A DNA stretch of 64,000 nucleotides, from assembly GCF_900188275.1 (NCBI RefSeq), contig NZ_FZNY01000003.1, positions 310,001 through 374,000 on the forward strand. The letters are read 5' to 3'. The position numbers and the translations under genes are program-made. The stretch is from Dokdonia pacifica (GTDB lineage Bacteria > Bacteroidota > Bacteroidia > Flavobacteriales > Flavobacteriaceae). Below the pieces are notes generated by a model. It saw only the letters and a program-made list of their open reading frames with translations, searched no databases and was not told the DNA's origin. Each line of letters opens with the position of its first letter. Position 1 is the stretch's first letter. This document shows, piece after piece, positions 1 through 8,578 of this stretch.

Positions 1-56
1 CACGACCGGAGGGAGAGCGAAGCGTTAAAGCGTATACATCTACTATAATATATATG

Positions 57-92
57 GCGTAGTGTTCTAAAATAGAATGCTACGCTTTTTTT
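57..92 (+). terminator. Rho-independent terminator of a gene left of the window
   Basis: Near-perfect inverted repeat (GCGTAGTGTTCTA at 57-69, TAGAATGCTACGC at 73-85) followed by a run of seven T. It points rightward, so it should end a transcript entering from the left. Bases 1-56 hold no gene I can support. Confidence 0.7.
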
Positions 93-146
93 GTTTATAC
101 AAAATGTTTATTGAATCTGTCTAGATAATGGATAAGAATCCTCTCT

Positions 147-170
147 ATTCTCCCTTTAGGGTTAGGGGGA
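147..170. repeat. Possible fragment of a G-rich flavobacterial intergenic repeat
   Basis: The stretch with CTCCCTTTAGGG followed by TTAGGGGGA resembles the end of the repeat at 61591-61738 (CCCCTTTTGGGG then ATTAGGGGGG). Only two related copies are seen here, so the call is weak. Confidence 0.35.
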
Positions 171-176
171 TTGTTC

Positions 177-184
177 TATATTTG
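177..184 (+). promoter_or_regulatory. Bacteroidota -7 promoter element (TATATTTG)
   Basis: Matches TAnnTTTG and ends four bases before the ATG at 189. Transcription would begin almost at the start codon, giving a nearly leaderless mRNA. It also argues against a TTG start at 171, which would lie upstream of the transcript. No clear -33 TTTG is seen. Confidence 0.55.
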
Positions 185-188
185 CGCC

Positions 189-1190
189 ATGCAATTATCC
201 TATTCATTTATTATTCCTGTATACAATCGCCCTGACGAAATTAAGGAGTTACTTGATAGCTTTGTAAGTCAGGATACCACTTTACCTTATGAGATTGTCA
301 TTATAGAAGATGGGTCATCATTACCTAGTGATTCGGTGATTGCAGCATATACAGATACCTTGAATATCACCTACCTTCCTAAATCAAACTCAGGTCCTGG
401 TCCTTCTAGAAATTATGGAATGGCTCGTGCGGCAGGAAATTATTTTATCATCCTTGATTCAGATTGCATATTACCACCACATTATGTTCGTGTAATGGAT
501 GAAGCATTACGAATGGATTATGTAGATTGTTTTGGAGGTCCAGATGCGGCACATCCTTCATTTTCTGCATTGCAAAAGGCTATCAATTATAGTATGACTT
601 CCTTTTTAACGACAGGTGGAATTCGAGGAGGGAAAAAACAAGTCAATACCTTTCAGCCTCGTAGTTTTAATATGGGGTTATCTAAAAAAGCGTTTGAAGC
701 TAGTGAAGGTTTTGGGAAAATTCATCCAGGAGAAGACCCTGATCTCGTATTACGATTATGGGATAAGGGATTTAAAACACGACTTCTAGCTGATGCTTAT
801 GTATATCATAAACGTCGTATTTCTTGGTCTAAGTTTTATAAACAAGTACATAAGTTTGGGATGGTGCGTCCTATCTTAAATAATTGGCATCCTAGTTCGG
901 CAAAAGTTACGTATTGGTTTCCTACTGTTTTTCTAGCAGGCATCCTCTTTAGTATGTTGATGGCTATTTTTGGGTGGTTATTTTTTATATACGTTGTGAT
1001 AGGATATTTCGTTCTTATAGGTGTGCATGCCATGGTAGTTACTAAAAGCATTCCTATTGGAATCATGGCTATAGCAGCTACAATAGTGCAGTTTTATGGA
1101 TATGGAACGGGGTTTTTAAAATCTACGATTGCCGTACAATGGCTAGGGAAGGAACCACAACAAAAATTCCCTCATTTATTTTTTAAGTAA
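189..1190 (+). CDS. Family 2 glycosyltransferase, membrane-associated
   Basis: This is a GT-A fold glycosyltransferase that probably transfers a sugar from a nucleotide donor during cell-surface glycan synthesis. The N-terminus reads SFIIPVYNRPDEI, the metal-binding DSD motif is at residues 90-92, and a GEDPDL motif near residue 180 fits the family's ED-x-D/E region. The last third holds two or more hydrophobic segments (FLAGILFSMLMAIFGW and following), so it is likely anchored in the inner membrane. ATG 189 is preferred over TTG 171 because the promoter element lies between them. The YbbR-like gene follows after 9 bases, suggesting co-transcription. Donor and acceptor cannot be told from sequence. 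Confidence 0.88.
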   Translation: MQLSYSFIIPVYNRPDEIKELLDSFVSQDTTLPYEIVIIEDGSSLPSDSVIAAYTDTLNITYLPKSNSGPGPSRNYGMARAAGNYFIILDSDCILPPHYVRVMDEALRMDYVDCFGGPDAAHPSFSALQKAINYSMTSFLTTGGIRGGKKQVNTFQPRSFNMGLSKKAFEASEGFGKIHPGEDPDLVLRLWDKGFKTRLLADAYVYHKRRISWSKFYKQVHKFGMVRPILNNWHPSSAKVTYWFPTVFLAGILFSMLMAIFGWLFFIYVVIGYFVLIGVHAMVVTKSIPIGIMAIAATIVQFYGYGTGFLKSTIAVQWLGKEPQQKFPHLFFK

Positions 1191-1199
1191 TTTAGAAGC

Positions 1200-2150
1200 A
1201 TGTCTATTTTGAAAGGAATCACATTTAAAAGAGCTAGCGTAAGAGAATTTTTCTTTTTTCTTTTGCTTACAACAGTATTAGCTGTTCTTATTAAACTTTC
1301 AAAAAATTACACCAAAATATATAGCCTTCCTGTACGTATAGTGAATGTTCCTATAGATAAAGTGGTGAGTAATCTACAACCAGAAGAGCTTGAAGTAACT
1401 ACGAGTCTTTCTGGATTTGCATTGCTTTCTAATCAGTTTTCAGATTTTGAACTTGCTATAGATTTTGATCAATTAGAAAAAACGTCCAATAAAAAATACC
1501 AATATATTCCGGACGGACATCCTTTAGAAATTGCCAATGCTTTTTCAGGAATATCTGAAGTAACTGCTATTAGTCCTAAACAAATTACTATTCAAATAGA
1601 TTCATTAGCAAGTAAAGATGTACCTATTACATCATTACTTACCTCAGAATTTAAAAATGGATATGGTCCTAATGGAACTCCAATACTTACACCTTCTGTA
1701 GTCCGTATAGTGGGGCCTAAGGCATATATAGATACTATTGCTGGCGTACAAACGAAGCCTAAAAACCTAACGGAAGTTTCTGAAAATATAGAAACACAGC
1801 TATCCATAGATTCTTTAGCATTGCATAAAGAAGTAAAATTATCTTCTTATAACGTCACGTATACACAAGCAGTAGCAAAGTTTACAGAAGGTTCTTTTAG
1901 TATTCCTGTGACGTTGATAAACACAGAAGGGACAGATGTAAAGATATTTCCCAAAACTGTAGATGTTTATTTTACAGTACCCATAGATGCGTATGAATCT
2001 ATTACTGCAAATGATTTTGAAGTAGTTTGTGACTTTAGAAATCGTGATTCTGAAGACGATTTTATTGTACTTGATGTCAAAAGAGCTCCAAGACAAGTAA
2101 AAAGTACTCGATTAGCAACCAAGCAAATTAAATATATTGTCGTCAATTAA
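1200..2150 (+). CDS. YbbR-like domain protein
   Basis: A 316-residue protein with one N-terminal membrane segment (FFFFLLLTTVLAVLIKL, about residues 17-33) and a large extracytoplasmic part made of YbbR-like beta repeats (for example the YSLPVRIVNVP and SKDVPITSLLTSEF stretches). In Firmicutes the related CdaR regulates a c-di-AMP cyclase; in Bacteroidota, YbbR proteins commonly sit next to coaE, as here, and their role is unclear. No diadenylate cyclase gene is adjacent in this window, so a CdaR-like role is not supported by context. The domain call is good; the function is unknown. Confidence 0.8.
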   Translation: MSILKGITFKRASVREFFFFLLLTTVLAVLIKLSKNYTKIYSLPVRIVNVPIDKVVSNLQPEELEVTTSLSGFALLSNQFSDFELAIDFDQLEKTSNKKYQYIPDGHPLEIANAFSGISEVTAISPKQITIQIDSLASKDVPITSLLTSEFKNGYGPNGTPILTPSVVRIVGPKAYIDTIAGVQTKPKNLTEVSENIETQLSIDSLALHKEVKLSSYNVTYTQAVAKFTEGSFSIPVTLINTEGTDVKIFPKTVDVYFTVPIDAYESITANDFEVVCDFRNRDSEDDFIVLDVKRAPRQVKSTRLATKQIKYIVVN

Positions 2151-2295
2151 AGACATCTTTGTTTGATCTTTTAAATATTTTTAAGGAATTTTTGATGTAA
2201 AAGTTAAACAAAGTATATTTTTTATGCTTAATTTTAAAAATAGAAAACCTTAGTATTCTTTTAAGGTGATATCTTAAAATTAATTTTAGAGTCGT

Positions 2296-2889
2296 ATGAT
2301 TGTAGGCCTTACTGGCGGTATTGGTAGTGGAAAGACAACCGTAGCTGGTTTTTTTAAAAAGCTAGGGATTCCTGTATATATTGCAGATGAAGAAGCTAAG
2401 CGTCTTATGATGATATCTCCTGAGATTCGTAAAGAGATTATTCAATTATTAGGACAGGACGCTTATACTATAGATGGTCTTAATAGAAAATATATAGCTG
2501 CAAAGGTTTTTAAAGATAAATATCTCTTAGAGCAATTAAATGCTATTGTACACCCTAGAGTAGCTACTCATTTTCAAAATTGGTACAAACAACAAGACAG
2601 TCCTTATGTAATAAAAGAAGCCGCCATACTTTTTGAAAATGGAGGCTATAAAGAATGTGACTTTATGTTATTAGTTACGGCGCCAATGCATATTCGTATT
2701 GAAAGACTTAAAAAACGTGATAATAGCTCTATAGAAGAGATAAAAGATCGTATGAAGGCACAATGGAGTGATGCTAAAAAACAGGCATTAGCAGACTTTT
2801 CTGTAGAAAATATATATATGGATCAAACAAAAGAAAAAGTCTTTCGTATTCATAACCATATCCTACTTAGAATTACTCGTAATTGGTAA
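2296..2889 (+). CDS. coaE: Dephospho-CoA kinase
   Basis: Catalyses the last step of coenzyme A synthesis, ATP-dependent 3'-phosphorylation of dephospho-CoA. The P-loop is clear at residues 4-14 (GLTGGIGSGKT), followed by the CoaE-typical ADEEAKRLM substrate-binding region, HPRV in the middle, and a lid region with RLKKRD. Length (197 residues) is normal. The 145-base gap after the YbbR gene contains a small inverted repeat (CCTTA to TAAGG) and a weak promoter-like TTTG / AATTTTTG pair, so it may have its own transcript. The product acts in the cytoplasm. Confidence 0.95.
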   Translation: MIVGLTGGIGSGKTTVAGFFKKLGIPVYIADEEAKRLMMISPEIRKEIIQLLGQDAYTIDGLNRKYIAAKVFKDKYLLEQLNAIVHPRVATHFQNWYKQQDSPYVIKEAAILFENGGYKECDFMLLVTAPMHIRIERLKKRDNSSIEEIKDRMKAQWSDAKKQALADFSVENIYMDQTKEKVFRIHNHILLRITRNW

Positions 2890-2938
2890 AAGCTGTTAAC
2901 ATTTGGTTAAATGGAAAGCCGGCTAAATGTTAAAATAT

Positions 2939-2946
2939 TACTTTTG
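2939..2946 (+). promoter_or_regulatory. Bacteroidota -7 promoter element (TACTTTTG)
   Basis: Matches TAnnTTTG and ends four bases before the GTG start of the sensor kinase at 2951, so the mRNA should be almost leaderless. It supports the GTG start. No good -33 TTTG was found at the expected spacing. Confidence 0.5.
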
Positions 2947-2950
2947 AGCA

Positions 2951-4519
2951 GTGAATAAAAAACTGTTTTATGCTTTAATAACCCTCATGAGCCTATCACT
3001 GATAGGTATCATATTCGTACAGGGATATTGGATTTTAGATAGCGTTAAGGCAAAAAGAGAACAATTTTCTTTTAGTGCAAAAAGAGCAGTTATTAAAGTA
3101 GCTGAAAAAGTACAAGAAAGGGAGTATGAAGAATATTATTATACTGTTGAGAGATTAATAGATAGTATTGGAGTCCCTGATGATCTGACCCTTGATGAAT
3201 ATTTCTTTATAAATGAAGATCCTATTACGAAAGATGTTTTTTTGTATCGTAATGGAATTTTACAGCAAGACTTTAAATTGTCTGCACCTGCTTTTGATCG
3301 AAACCTAGATAGTGTAGAGTTTAAAAGATATTTTAATCTAAGCTCAAAACAGATACTAAGTAGAGGTTCATTAGATGGAAATCTATCTAGTGAAGGTAAA
3401 ATACAAGAGATTTCTAAGCTTACTGATTTTAGAAAAATAAGCTATGAAAACCTAATAAGTGATGTATTAGATAAAAAACCAATTCACAAACGTGTTTCTG
3501 TTGAAGAAATACAACGCGTGATGACGTTAGAGCTTGTAGAAAGTGATTTAGAAACAGATTTTGAATTTGGAATTTTTGACAATGACCTTTTAACTAGAGT
3601 TCGTTCAGAAAACTTTGATTTTAGAGGCTCTTCTCAATTTTACAAAGCACCTATTTTTTTAGATAATGAAGGAAATACAGGCTATTATTTATATGCTGAA
3701 TTTCCTGGAGAGAAAAAAATAGTGATCTCCTCCCTTATTGGAATGATCGTATTATCTGTCATATTTACACTAATTATTGTAGTTGCTTATTCAAGTGCAT
3801 TACACCAATTAAATAAACAACGTCAAATCTCAGAGATTAAGACCGACTTTATTAATAATATGACACATGAGTTTAAAACACCTATTGCTACAATTAATTT
3901 AGCATTAGATGCTGTAAAAAACCCTAAGATATCTAATAATGCAGAGAAAGTAGCGTACTATCATAAGATGATACGTGATGAGAATAAACGTATGCATGCA
4001 CAGGTTGAAAATGTATTGCGTATCTCAAAATTAGAAAAGAATGAACTAGATATCCGTAAAGAACGTTATAAATTACATGATATCATTGAAGATGCAGTGC
4101 AACACGTATCTCTTATTGTAGAAGATCGTGATGGATATATAGAAATGCATTTAGATGCGCCAAAATCATCAGTTTTGGCAAATGAATCACATTTTACAAA
4201 TGTGATCGTTAATATGTTAGAGAATGCTGTTAAGTATTCTTCAGATCAACCTAAAATAGATGTCTATACAGAAAATGTAAAGAACTTTATTTATATAAAG
4301 ATTAAAGATCAAGGAGATGGAATGTCAAAGGCTGCACAACGCAAAGTCTTTGAAAAATTCTATCGAGAACAGTCCGGAAATATTCACAATGTGAAAGGAC
4401 ACGGTTTAGGATTAGCCTATGCCAGACAAATAGTAGAGGACCATCAAGGAGAAATCTTTGTGGAAAGTGAGAAGGGAAAAGGAAGTACATTCATCATTAA
4501 ATTACCACTAATATCATAA
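2951..4519 (+). CDS. Sensor histidine kinase, RprX-like
   Basis: A 522-residue membrane kinase. A transmembrane helix near residues 6-27 and a second near 257-281 (IVISSLIGMIVLSVIFTLIIVVAY) enclose a sensor domain of about 230 residues. The HisKA motif HEFKTPI has the phospho-accepting His at 306; the ATPase domain shows the N box (ENAVKYSS), DQGDGMS and GHGLGLAYA. Layout and partner resemble RprX/RprY of Bacteroides. The start is GTG 2951, supported by the adjacent promoter element. The regulator follows after 2 bases. The signal sensed is unknown. Confidence 0.92.
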   Translation: MNKKLFYALITLMSLSLIGIIFVQGYWILDSVKAKREQFSFSAKRAVIKVAEKVQEREYEEYYYTVERLIDSIGVPDDLTLDEYFFINEDPITKDVFLYRNGILQQDFKLSAPAFDRNLDSVEFKRYFNLSSKQILSRGSLDGNLSSEGKIQEISKLTDFRKISYENLISDVLDKKPIHKRVSVEEIQRVMTLELVESDLETDFEFGIFDNDLLTRVRSENFDFRGSSQFYKAPIFLDNEGNTGYYLYAEFPGEKKIVISSLIGMIVLSVIFTLIIVVAYSSALHQLNKQRQISEIKTDFINNMTHEFKTPIATINLALDAVKNPKISNNAEKVAYYHKMIRDENKRMHAQVENVLRISKLEKNELDIRKERYKLHDIIEDAVQHVSLIVEDRDGYIEMHLDAPKSSVLANESHFTNVIVNMLENAVKYSSDQPKIDVYTENVKNFIYIKIKDQGDGMSKAAQRKVFEKFYREQSGNIHNVKGHGLGLAYARQIVEDHQGEIFVESEKGKGSTFIIKLPLIS

Positions 4520-4521
4520 TT

Positions 4522-5229
4522 ATGGAAACTGAAAACAAAAAGATTTTACTCGTAGAAGACGATCCAAACTTTGGAACAGTCCTAAAGGATTACCTATCTA
4601 TGAATGATTACGATGTCACTCATGCCAAAAATGGTATGGAAGGCTTCGAAAAATTTAAAAAAGACGATTTTGACCTTTGTATACTAGATGTAATGATGCC
4701 CTATAAAGATGGGTTTACATTAGCAAAAGAAATACGTGAGAAAAACGCCGATGTACCTATTATTTTCTTAACTGCAAAAGCACTAAAAGAAGATGTCCTT
4801 AAAGGATATAAAGTAGGAGCAGACGATTATCTTAATAAGCCTTTTGATAGTGAAGTACTTCTTATGAAGATCAAAGCCATCATACAACGTAAGAGTGTAG
4901 ACTCTATAGCAGATAGTAAACAATTTGAATTTACGATTGGAAACTTCCATTTAAATTCAAAGCTTCGTTTCTTAACCTTTAGAGAAGAAGAGCCTATCAA
5001 GCTTTCACCAAAAGAAAACGAACTTTTACGTATGCTTGCATTACACGAAAATGACTTAATGCCTCGTGAACTTGCACTTACAAAAATATGGAGAGACGAT
5101 AATTACTTTACATCACGTAGTATGGATGTATATATCGCAAAACTTCGTAAGTACCTAAAGAAAGACGATACCGTAGAGATACTAAATATCCACGGAGAAG
5201 GATTTAGATTGGTTGTAAAAGCCCTCTAA
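4522..5229 (+). CDS. OmpR-family response regulator, RprY-like
   Basis: Cytoplasmic transcription factor and evident partner of the upstream kinase. The receiver domain has the acidic pair EDD at residues 12-14, phospho-acceptor Asp56 in CILDVMMP, and KPF near residue 105. The C-terminal winged-helix (OmpR/PhoB) domain shows the usual LSPKENELLRML and YIAKLRKYLKKD segments. The length of 235 residues is typical. It ends 29 bases before a strong bidirectional terminator shared with miaA. Target genes cannot be told from this window. Confidence 0.93.
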   Translation: METENKKILLVEDDPNFGTVLKDYLSMNDYDVTHAKNGMEGFEKFKKDDFDLCILDVMMPYKDGFTLAKEIREKNADVPIIFLTAKALKEDVLKGYKVGADDYLNKPFDSEVLLMKIKAIIQRKSVDSIADSKQFEFTIGNFHLNSKLRFLTFREEEPIKLSPKENELLRMLALHENDLMPRELALTKIWRDDNYFTSRSMDVYIAKLRKYLKKDDTVEILNIHGEGFRLVVKAL

Positions 5230-5258
5230 ATAGATAACGGTATTAGTGAAGAAAGTAT

Positions 5259-5293
5259 GAAAACGTCCTACTCATCATAGGACGTTTTCTTAT
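5259..5293. terminator. Bidirectional terminator between the response regulator and miaA
   Basis: Perfect 12-bp inverted repeat (GAAAACGTCCTA at 5259-5270, TAGGACGTTTTC at 5278-5289) with a 7-base loop. Flanking A and T bases suit both strands. The miaA stop codon (5268-5270) is inside the stem. Confidence 0.8.
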
Positions 5294-6182
5294 GTATAAA
5301 ATCTGCAATTTCTTCAAAAGGAGTTTGATAGTCAAACCAAGTAATCGAAGCGTCTTTTCGATACCAAGTAAGCTGCCTTTTGGCAAATCGGCGTGTATTG
5401 GTTTTAATATTCTCAATAGCCTTCTCTAGAGATACCTTCCCTTCAAAATGCTCAAAAAGCTCTCTATATCCTACAGTTTGTAATGCGTTTAACCGCTTTC
5501 GCGAAAGCAAACCCTGAACCTCTTCTACAAGACCGTTGGCAACCATTATATCTACACGTGTATTAATTCTATCATAGATGACTGTCCTATCTGCCGAAAG
5601 CCCAATTTTAATAGTTTCAAAAGGACGTTTAGGCTTAGGTTTATCAAGAAAAGATGAAAAAGGTTTTCCTGAAGAAAGACATACTTCTAGTGCACGTGTC
5701 ACTCGCTGATGATTTTGAATATCTACACGGTCATAGTATACAGGATCCTTTTCTTTAAGAAGTTGTTGTAAAGCTATGATTCCCTCGGTTTTGTATAGGT
5801 CATTTAATTGTTCTCTTATACCTGGTTGAACATCTGGAAACTGATCTAAACCACGTATTACAGCATCTACATACATGCCTGAACCTCCTACCATAGTCAC
5901 ATAAGGTTGTTTCAAGTGTAATGTATCTATAAGAGACATAGCTTCTCTTTCAAAGTGTCCAACACTATAGGTATCTTCTATAGAAATATGTTGAATACAA
6001 TGATGAGGTGCCGCAGCTAGTTCATCAGGATCAGGTACAGCCGTACCAATATTCATTTCTTTGTAAAATTGACGCGAATCTGCAGATATAATTTCTGTCT
6101 GAAAATGCTGTGCTATTTTAATAGATAATGCCGTTTTTCCTATTGCTGTAGGTCCAACAACTGCAATAAGGTATTTAGTCAT
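5268..6182 (-). CDS. miaA: tRNA dimethylallyltransferase
   Basis: Adds a dimethylallyl group to A37 of tRNAs reading codons that start with U. The P-loop GPTAIGKT is at residues 10-17, the substrate motif ADSRQFYKEMNIGTA follows, and the C-terminal TRRFAKRQLTWYR stretch is typical. I place the start at ATG 6182 (304 residues) rather than further upstream, since MTKYLIAVVGPTAIGKT is the usual family N-terminus. It overlaps the end of the upstream K+ channel gene by 8 bases, suggesting coupled translation. The palindrome repeat at 5495-5508 encodes LSRKR in a non-catalytic stretch. Confidence 0.95.
   Translation of the reverse strand: MTKYLIAVVGPTAIGKTALSIKIAQHFQTEIISADSRQFYKEMNIGTAVPDPDELAAAPHHCIQHISIEDTYSVGHFEREAMSLIDTLHLKQPYVTMVGGSGMYVDAVIRGLDQFPDVQPGIREQLNDLYKTEGIIALQQLLKEKDPVYYDRVDIQNHQRVTRALEVCLSSGKPFSSFLDKPKPKRPFETIKIGLSADRTVIYDRINTRVDIMVANGLVEEVQGLLSRKRLNALQTVGYRELFEHFEGKVSLEKAIENIKTNTRRFAKRQLTWYRKDASITWFDYQTPFEEIADFIHKKTSYDE
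5495..5508. repeat. 14-bp palindrome copy 1 (inside miaA)
   Basis: Exact GCTTTCGCGAAAGC. On the gene strand it is read as LSRKR. Confidence 0.95.
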
Positions 6183-7026
6183 TATGTAAAGAATAACCAC
6201 AGTGATTACAAAACTTTGCATTATCATGATGAGTATCATGGTTGCAATTAGAACAGGACTGTGTATTGGTATGTATATGTTCGTCTTGATTACCCGTATT
6301 GTCTAAAGCCTTTTTTGTATACTCTGCACTTACGATACCTGTAGGTACAGCAATGATACCGTATCCCATAATCATAATAATAGAAGCTAGAAATTGCCCT
6401 AATGGTGTAATGGGATGAATATCTCCATACCCAACCGTGGTAAGGGTTACAATACACCAATAGATACTTACAGGAATATTTCTAAAACCACTTTCTTCTC
6501 CTTCTACTAGATACATAATAGTACCCGAAATAATACAAATAACAAGTACGGTAAATAGAAAGATACTTATTTTAGTGCGACTATCTACAAGTGCTTTTGT
6601 AAGTTTATTAGACTCTCCTATATAACGTGTTACTTTGAGAATCCTGAAAATTCGCAATAAACGAAGTGCTCTTACAGTAAGTAATGCATTAGAACCTACA
6701 ATAAAGAATGACAAGTATAATGGAATGGTAGATAAGAAATCGATAATCCCATAAAAACTAAAAATATACTTACTCGGTTTGTTTACAGTAATGATACGTG
6801 CAAAGTATTCTAAGGTAAAAAAGATGGTGATAATCCATTCACCTGCATAGAAGATATCGTGGTATTTCGCATCCAGACTATCTACACTTTCTAGCATGAC
6901 AAGTACAATACTAGCAAGGATTAAAATAAGAAGGACAACATCAAAGAAACGACCTTGAGATGTATCTGCCTCATAGATTACTTCGTGTAATTTACGTTTC
7001 CAGTTTTTTTTAGTTTGGGTTTCCAA
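6175..7026 (-). CDS. Voltage-gated potassium channel with C-terminal zinc-ribbon-like tail
   Basis: A 283-residue six-helix ion channel. The selectivity filter TTVGYGD is at residues 196-202 between two hydrophobic helices, and an arginine-rich S4 helix (RALRLLRIFRILKVTR, 119-134) indicates voltage sensing. After the last helix there is a hydrophilic tail rich in His with two CxxC pairs (Cys258/261 and Cys273/276), which looks like a zinc ribbon. Established: the filter predicts K+ selectivity. Inferred: the tail may bind metal and modulate gating. The gene ends inside the start of miaA (8-base overlap). No RCK/TrkA_C domain is present. Confidence 0.9.
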   Translation of the reverse strand: METQTKKNWKRKLHEVIYEADTSQGRFFDVVLLILILASIVLVMLESVDSLDAKYHDIFYAGEWIITIFFTLEYFARIITVNKPSKYIFSFYGIIDFLSTIPLYLSFFIVGSNALLTVRALRLLRIFRILKVTRYIGESNKLTKALVDSRTKISIFLFTVLVICIISGTIMYLVEGEESGFRNIPVSIYWCIVTLTTVGYGDIHPITPLGQFLASIIMIMGYGIIAVPTGIVSAEYTKKALDNTGNQDEHIHTNTQSCSNCNHDTHHDNAKFCNHCGYSLHND

Positions 7027-7062
7027 ATAGGATGTTTTAAAGACTATAAAAGTACTAAATAC

Positions 7063-8442
7063 TTAGGAATTGGGAATATTTGATAATGGGATAAGCTTTT
7101 GCACTTTTTTAGTTCGTAAGTAACTTTGTATAATATGCTGCGCATCTCTATTGTTATCCATTTTTGTAATAATAGATTTTAAGATGTCAATATTGTTGAG
7201 TTGGAAGTTCAAATTATAGAAGCCAATTCCTTGAAAAATACCATCTTCTATAAGTACTACAGAGCGTTCGTCTATATCACGTCCTTTATCAATCACAAGC
7301 ATACTTTTGTTTTCATAACTATAGGTATTGATAAAGTTTTGTGCTCTTTTATTATATAATTCAGGAGCTTCTTTATTAATACAGGCACCTTCACACGTCT
7401 TTATAGAATGCCCAAAACAACTGCCTTTAGCATTTGTGAGACCCGTTTTATTTTGACATAAGGTATAGCTATCTGTGATTTTTTCTAAATGCGCTTTTGC
7501 TGAAGCAATAGAACTATAGGTCGTGATACCTTTTTTACGACCATCTGCTTTTTCTGTTTTAAAATTTATATAACCATCTTCATCTTTATAATGGCTAAGT
7601 TGGATTTTATATTTTGTTCTTCGTAATGCTCTATTAAAAATAGGTTTATTACGTTTTATCTCTTCGTTTTCTTTTAATAGTGCGATAAGTTCGCTTCCTG
7701 TTTCTTCATAAGTTACGGCAACAACATCATCTTGTATTTTTTTGCTTTTTCGGTTATCACTAGTAAAATGTTGGGTAAGTCGTTTTTTAATATTCTTACT
7801 CTTTCCTATGTAAATAACTGTACCATTTATATTGTGCATATAGTAAACACCACATACAGAAGGAACTGCTTCTATAATGTCTTTAAGCTTCTTATCCATG
7901 TTTTTTTTAGGAAAAGCGCGTACAGATGCTTGGATAATTTTTTTCTCCGTATCCTTTGCTAAAAGCATTTTGAAAAGCTTGACGGTAGCCATGGCATCTC
8001 CACTTGCTCGATGCCTATCTGTAATTGGAATACCTAGTGCTCTTACTAATTTCCCTAAACTATAGCTTTTATGTCCTGGAAGTAATTCTTGAGAAAGCGC
8101 TACTGTACATAATGTTTTTCGGTCATACGGGTATCCTAATCTATCAAACTCTAAGCTTAGAATCCGATAATCAAATTGCGCATTATGAGCAACAATAATA
8201 CAACCTTCGGTAATTTCTATAATACGTTTTGCAACCTCATAAAACTTGGGAGCGCTACGTAACATTTGATTATTAATTCCGGTAAGATTGACGACAAATG
8301 CTTGAATGGGACGTTCAGGATTTACAAGACTTATAAATTGATCTACTACTGTATGTCCATCAAATTTATATATAGCAATTTCGGTAATACCTTCTTCATT
8401 GTATTTACCTCCTGTAGTCTCTATGTCTAAAATCGCGTACAT
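7063..8442 (-). CDS. DEDDh exonuclease fused to a UvrC-type GIY-YIG nuclease
   Basis: A 459-residue two-nuclease protein. The N-terminal third is a DnaQ-like 3'-5' exonuclease with Asp6 and Glu8 (LDIETTG), HNAQFD with Asp91, and the H...D pair in DRHRASGD (His144, Asp149). After a linker the GIY-YIG domain begins (GVY 198-200, YIG 211-213, then KNIKKRLTQHF), as in UvrC and Cho. The C-terminal about 180 residues resemble the extension seen in Bacteroidota homologues. A role in DNA repair is likely from the domains, but not shown. No helix-hairpin-helix or UvrB-binding region is apparent, so it is not a full UvrC. Confidence 0.9.
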   Translation of the reverse strand: MYAILDIETTGGKYNEEGITEIAIYKFDGHTVVDQFISLVNPERPIQAFVVNLTGINNQMLRSAPKFYEVAKRIIEITEGCIIVAHNAQFDYRILSLEFDRLGYPYDRKTLCTVALSQELLPGHKSYSLGKLVRALGIPITDRHRASGDAMATVKLFKMLLAKDTEKKIIQASVRAFPKKNMDKKLKDIIEAVPSVCGVYYMHNINGTVIYIGKSKNIKKRLTQHFTSDNRKSKKIQDDVVAVTYEETGSELIALLKENEEIKRNKPIFNRALRRTKYKIQLSHYKDEDGYINFKTEKADGRKKGITTYSSIASAKAHLEKITDSYTLCQNKTGLTNAKGSCFGHSIKTCEGACINKEAPELYNKRAQNFINTYSYENKSMLVIDKGRDIDERSVVLIEDGIFQGIGFYNLNFQLNNIDILKSIITKMDNNRDAQHIIQSYLRTKKVQKLIPLSNIPNS

Positions 8443-8578
8443 TCTTAATTCCCAGAAACAAGGGAATTTCTCATCAGTTTTAAATTAATCATCAAAATAG
8501 TATCACACATAGTTGTGTCATGTAAAAGAGTATAAGATACTATTATTTTGCAGATTTTATTACTATAGGTTGTTAATT

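Noticed and set aside
1-56. 3' end of a gene at the left window edge
   Set aside because: Frame 2 gives a short tail ending TTGGRAKR before a stop at 26-28, but nothing allows identification; only the terminator is reported.
171-188. TTG 171 as start of the first glycosyltransferase
   Set aside because: The TATATTTG promoter element lies inside this stretch, so the transcript should start after it.
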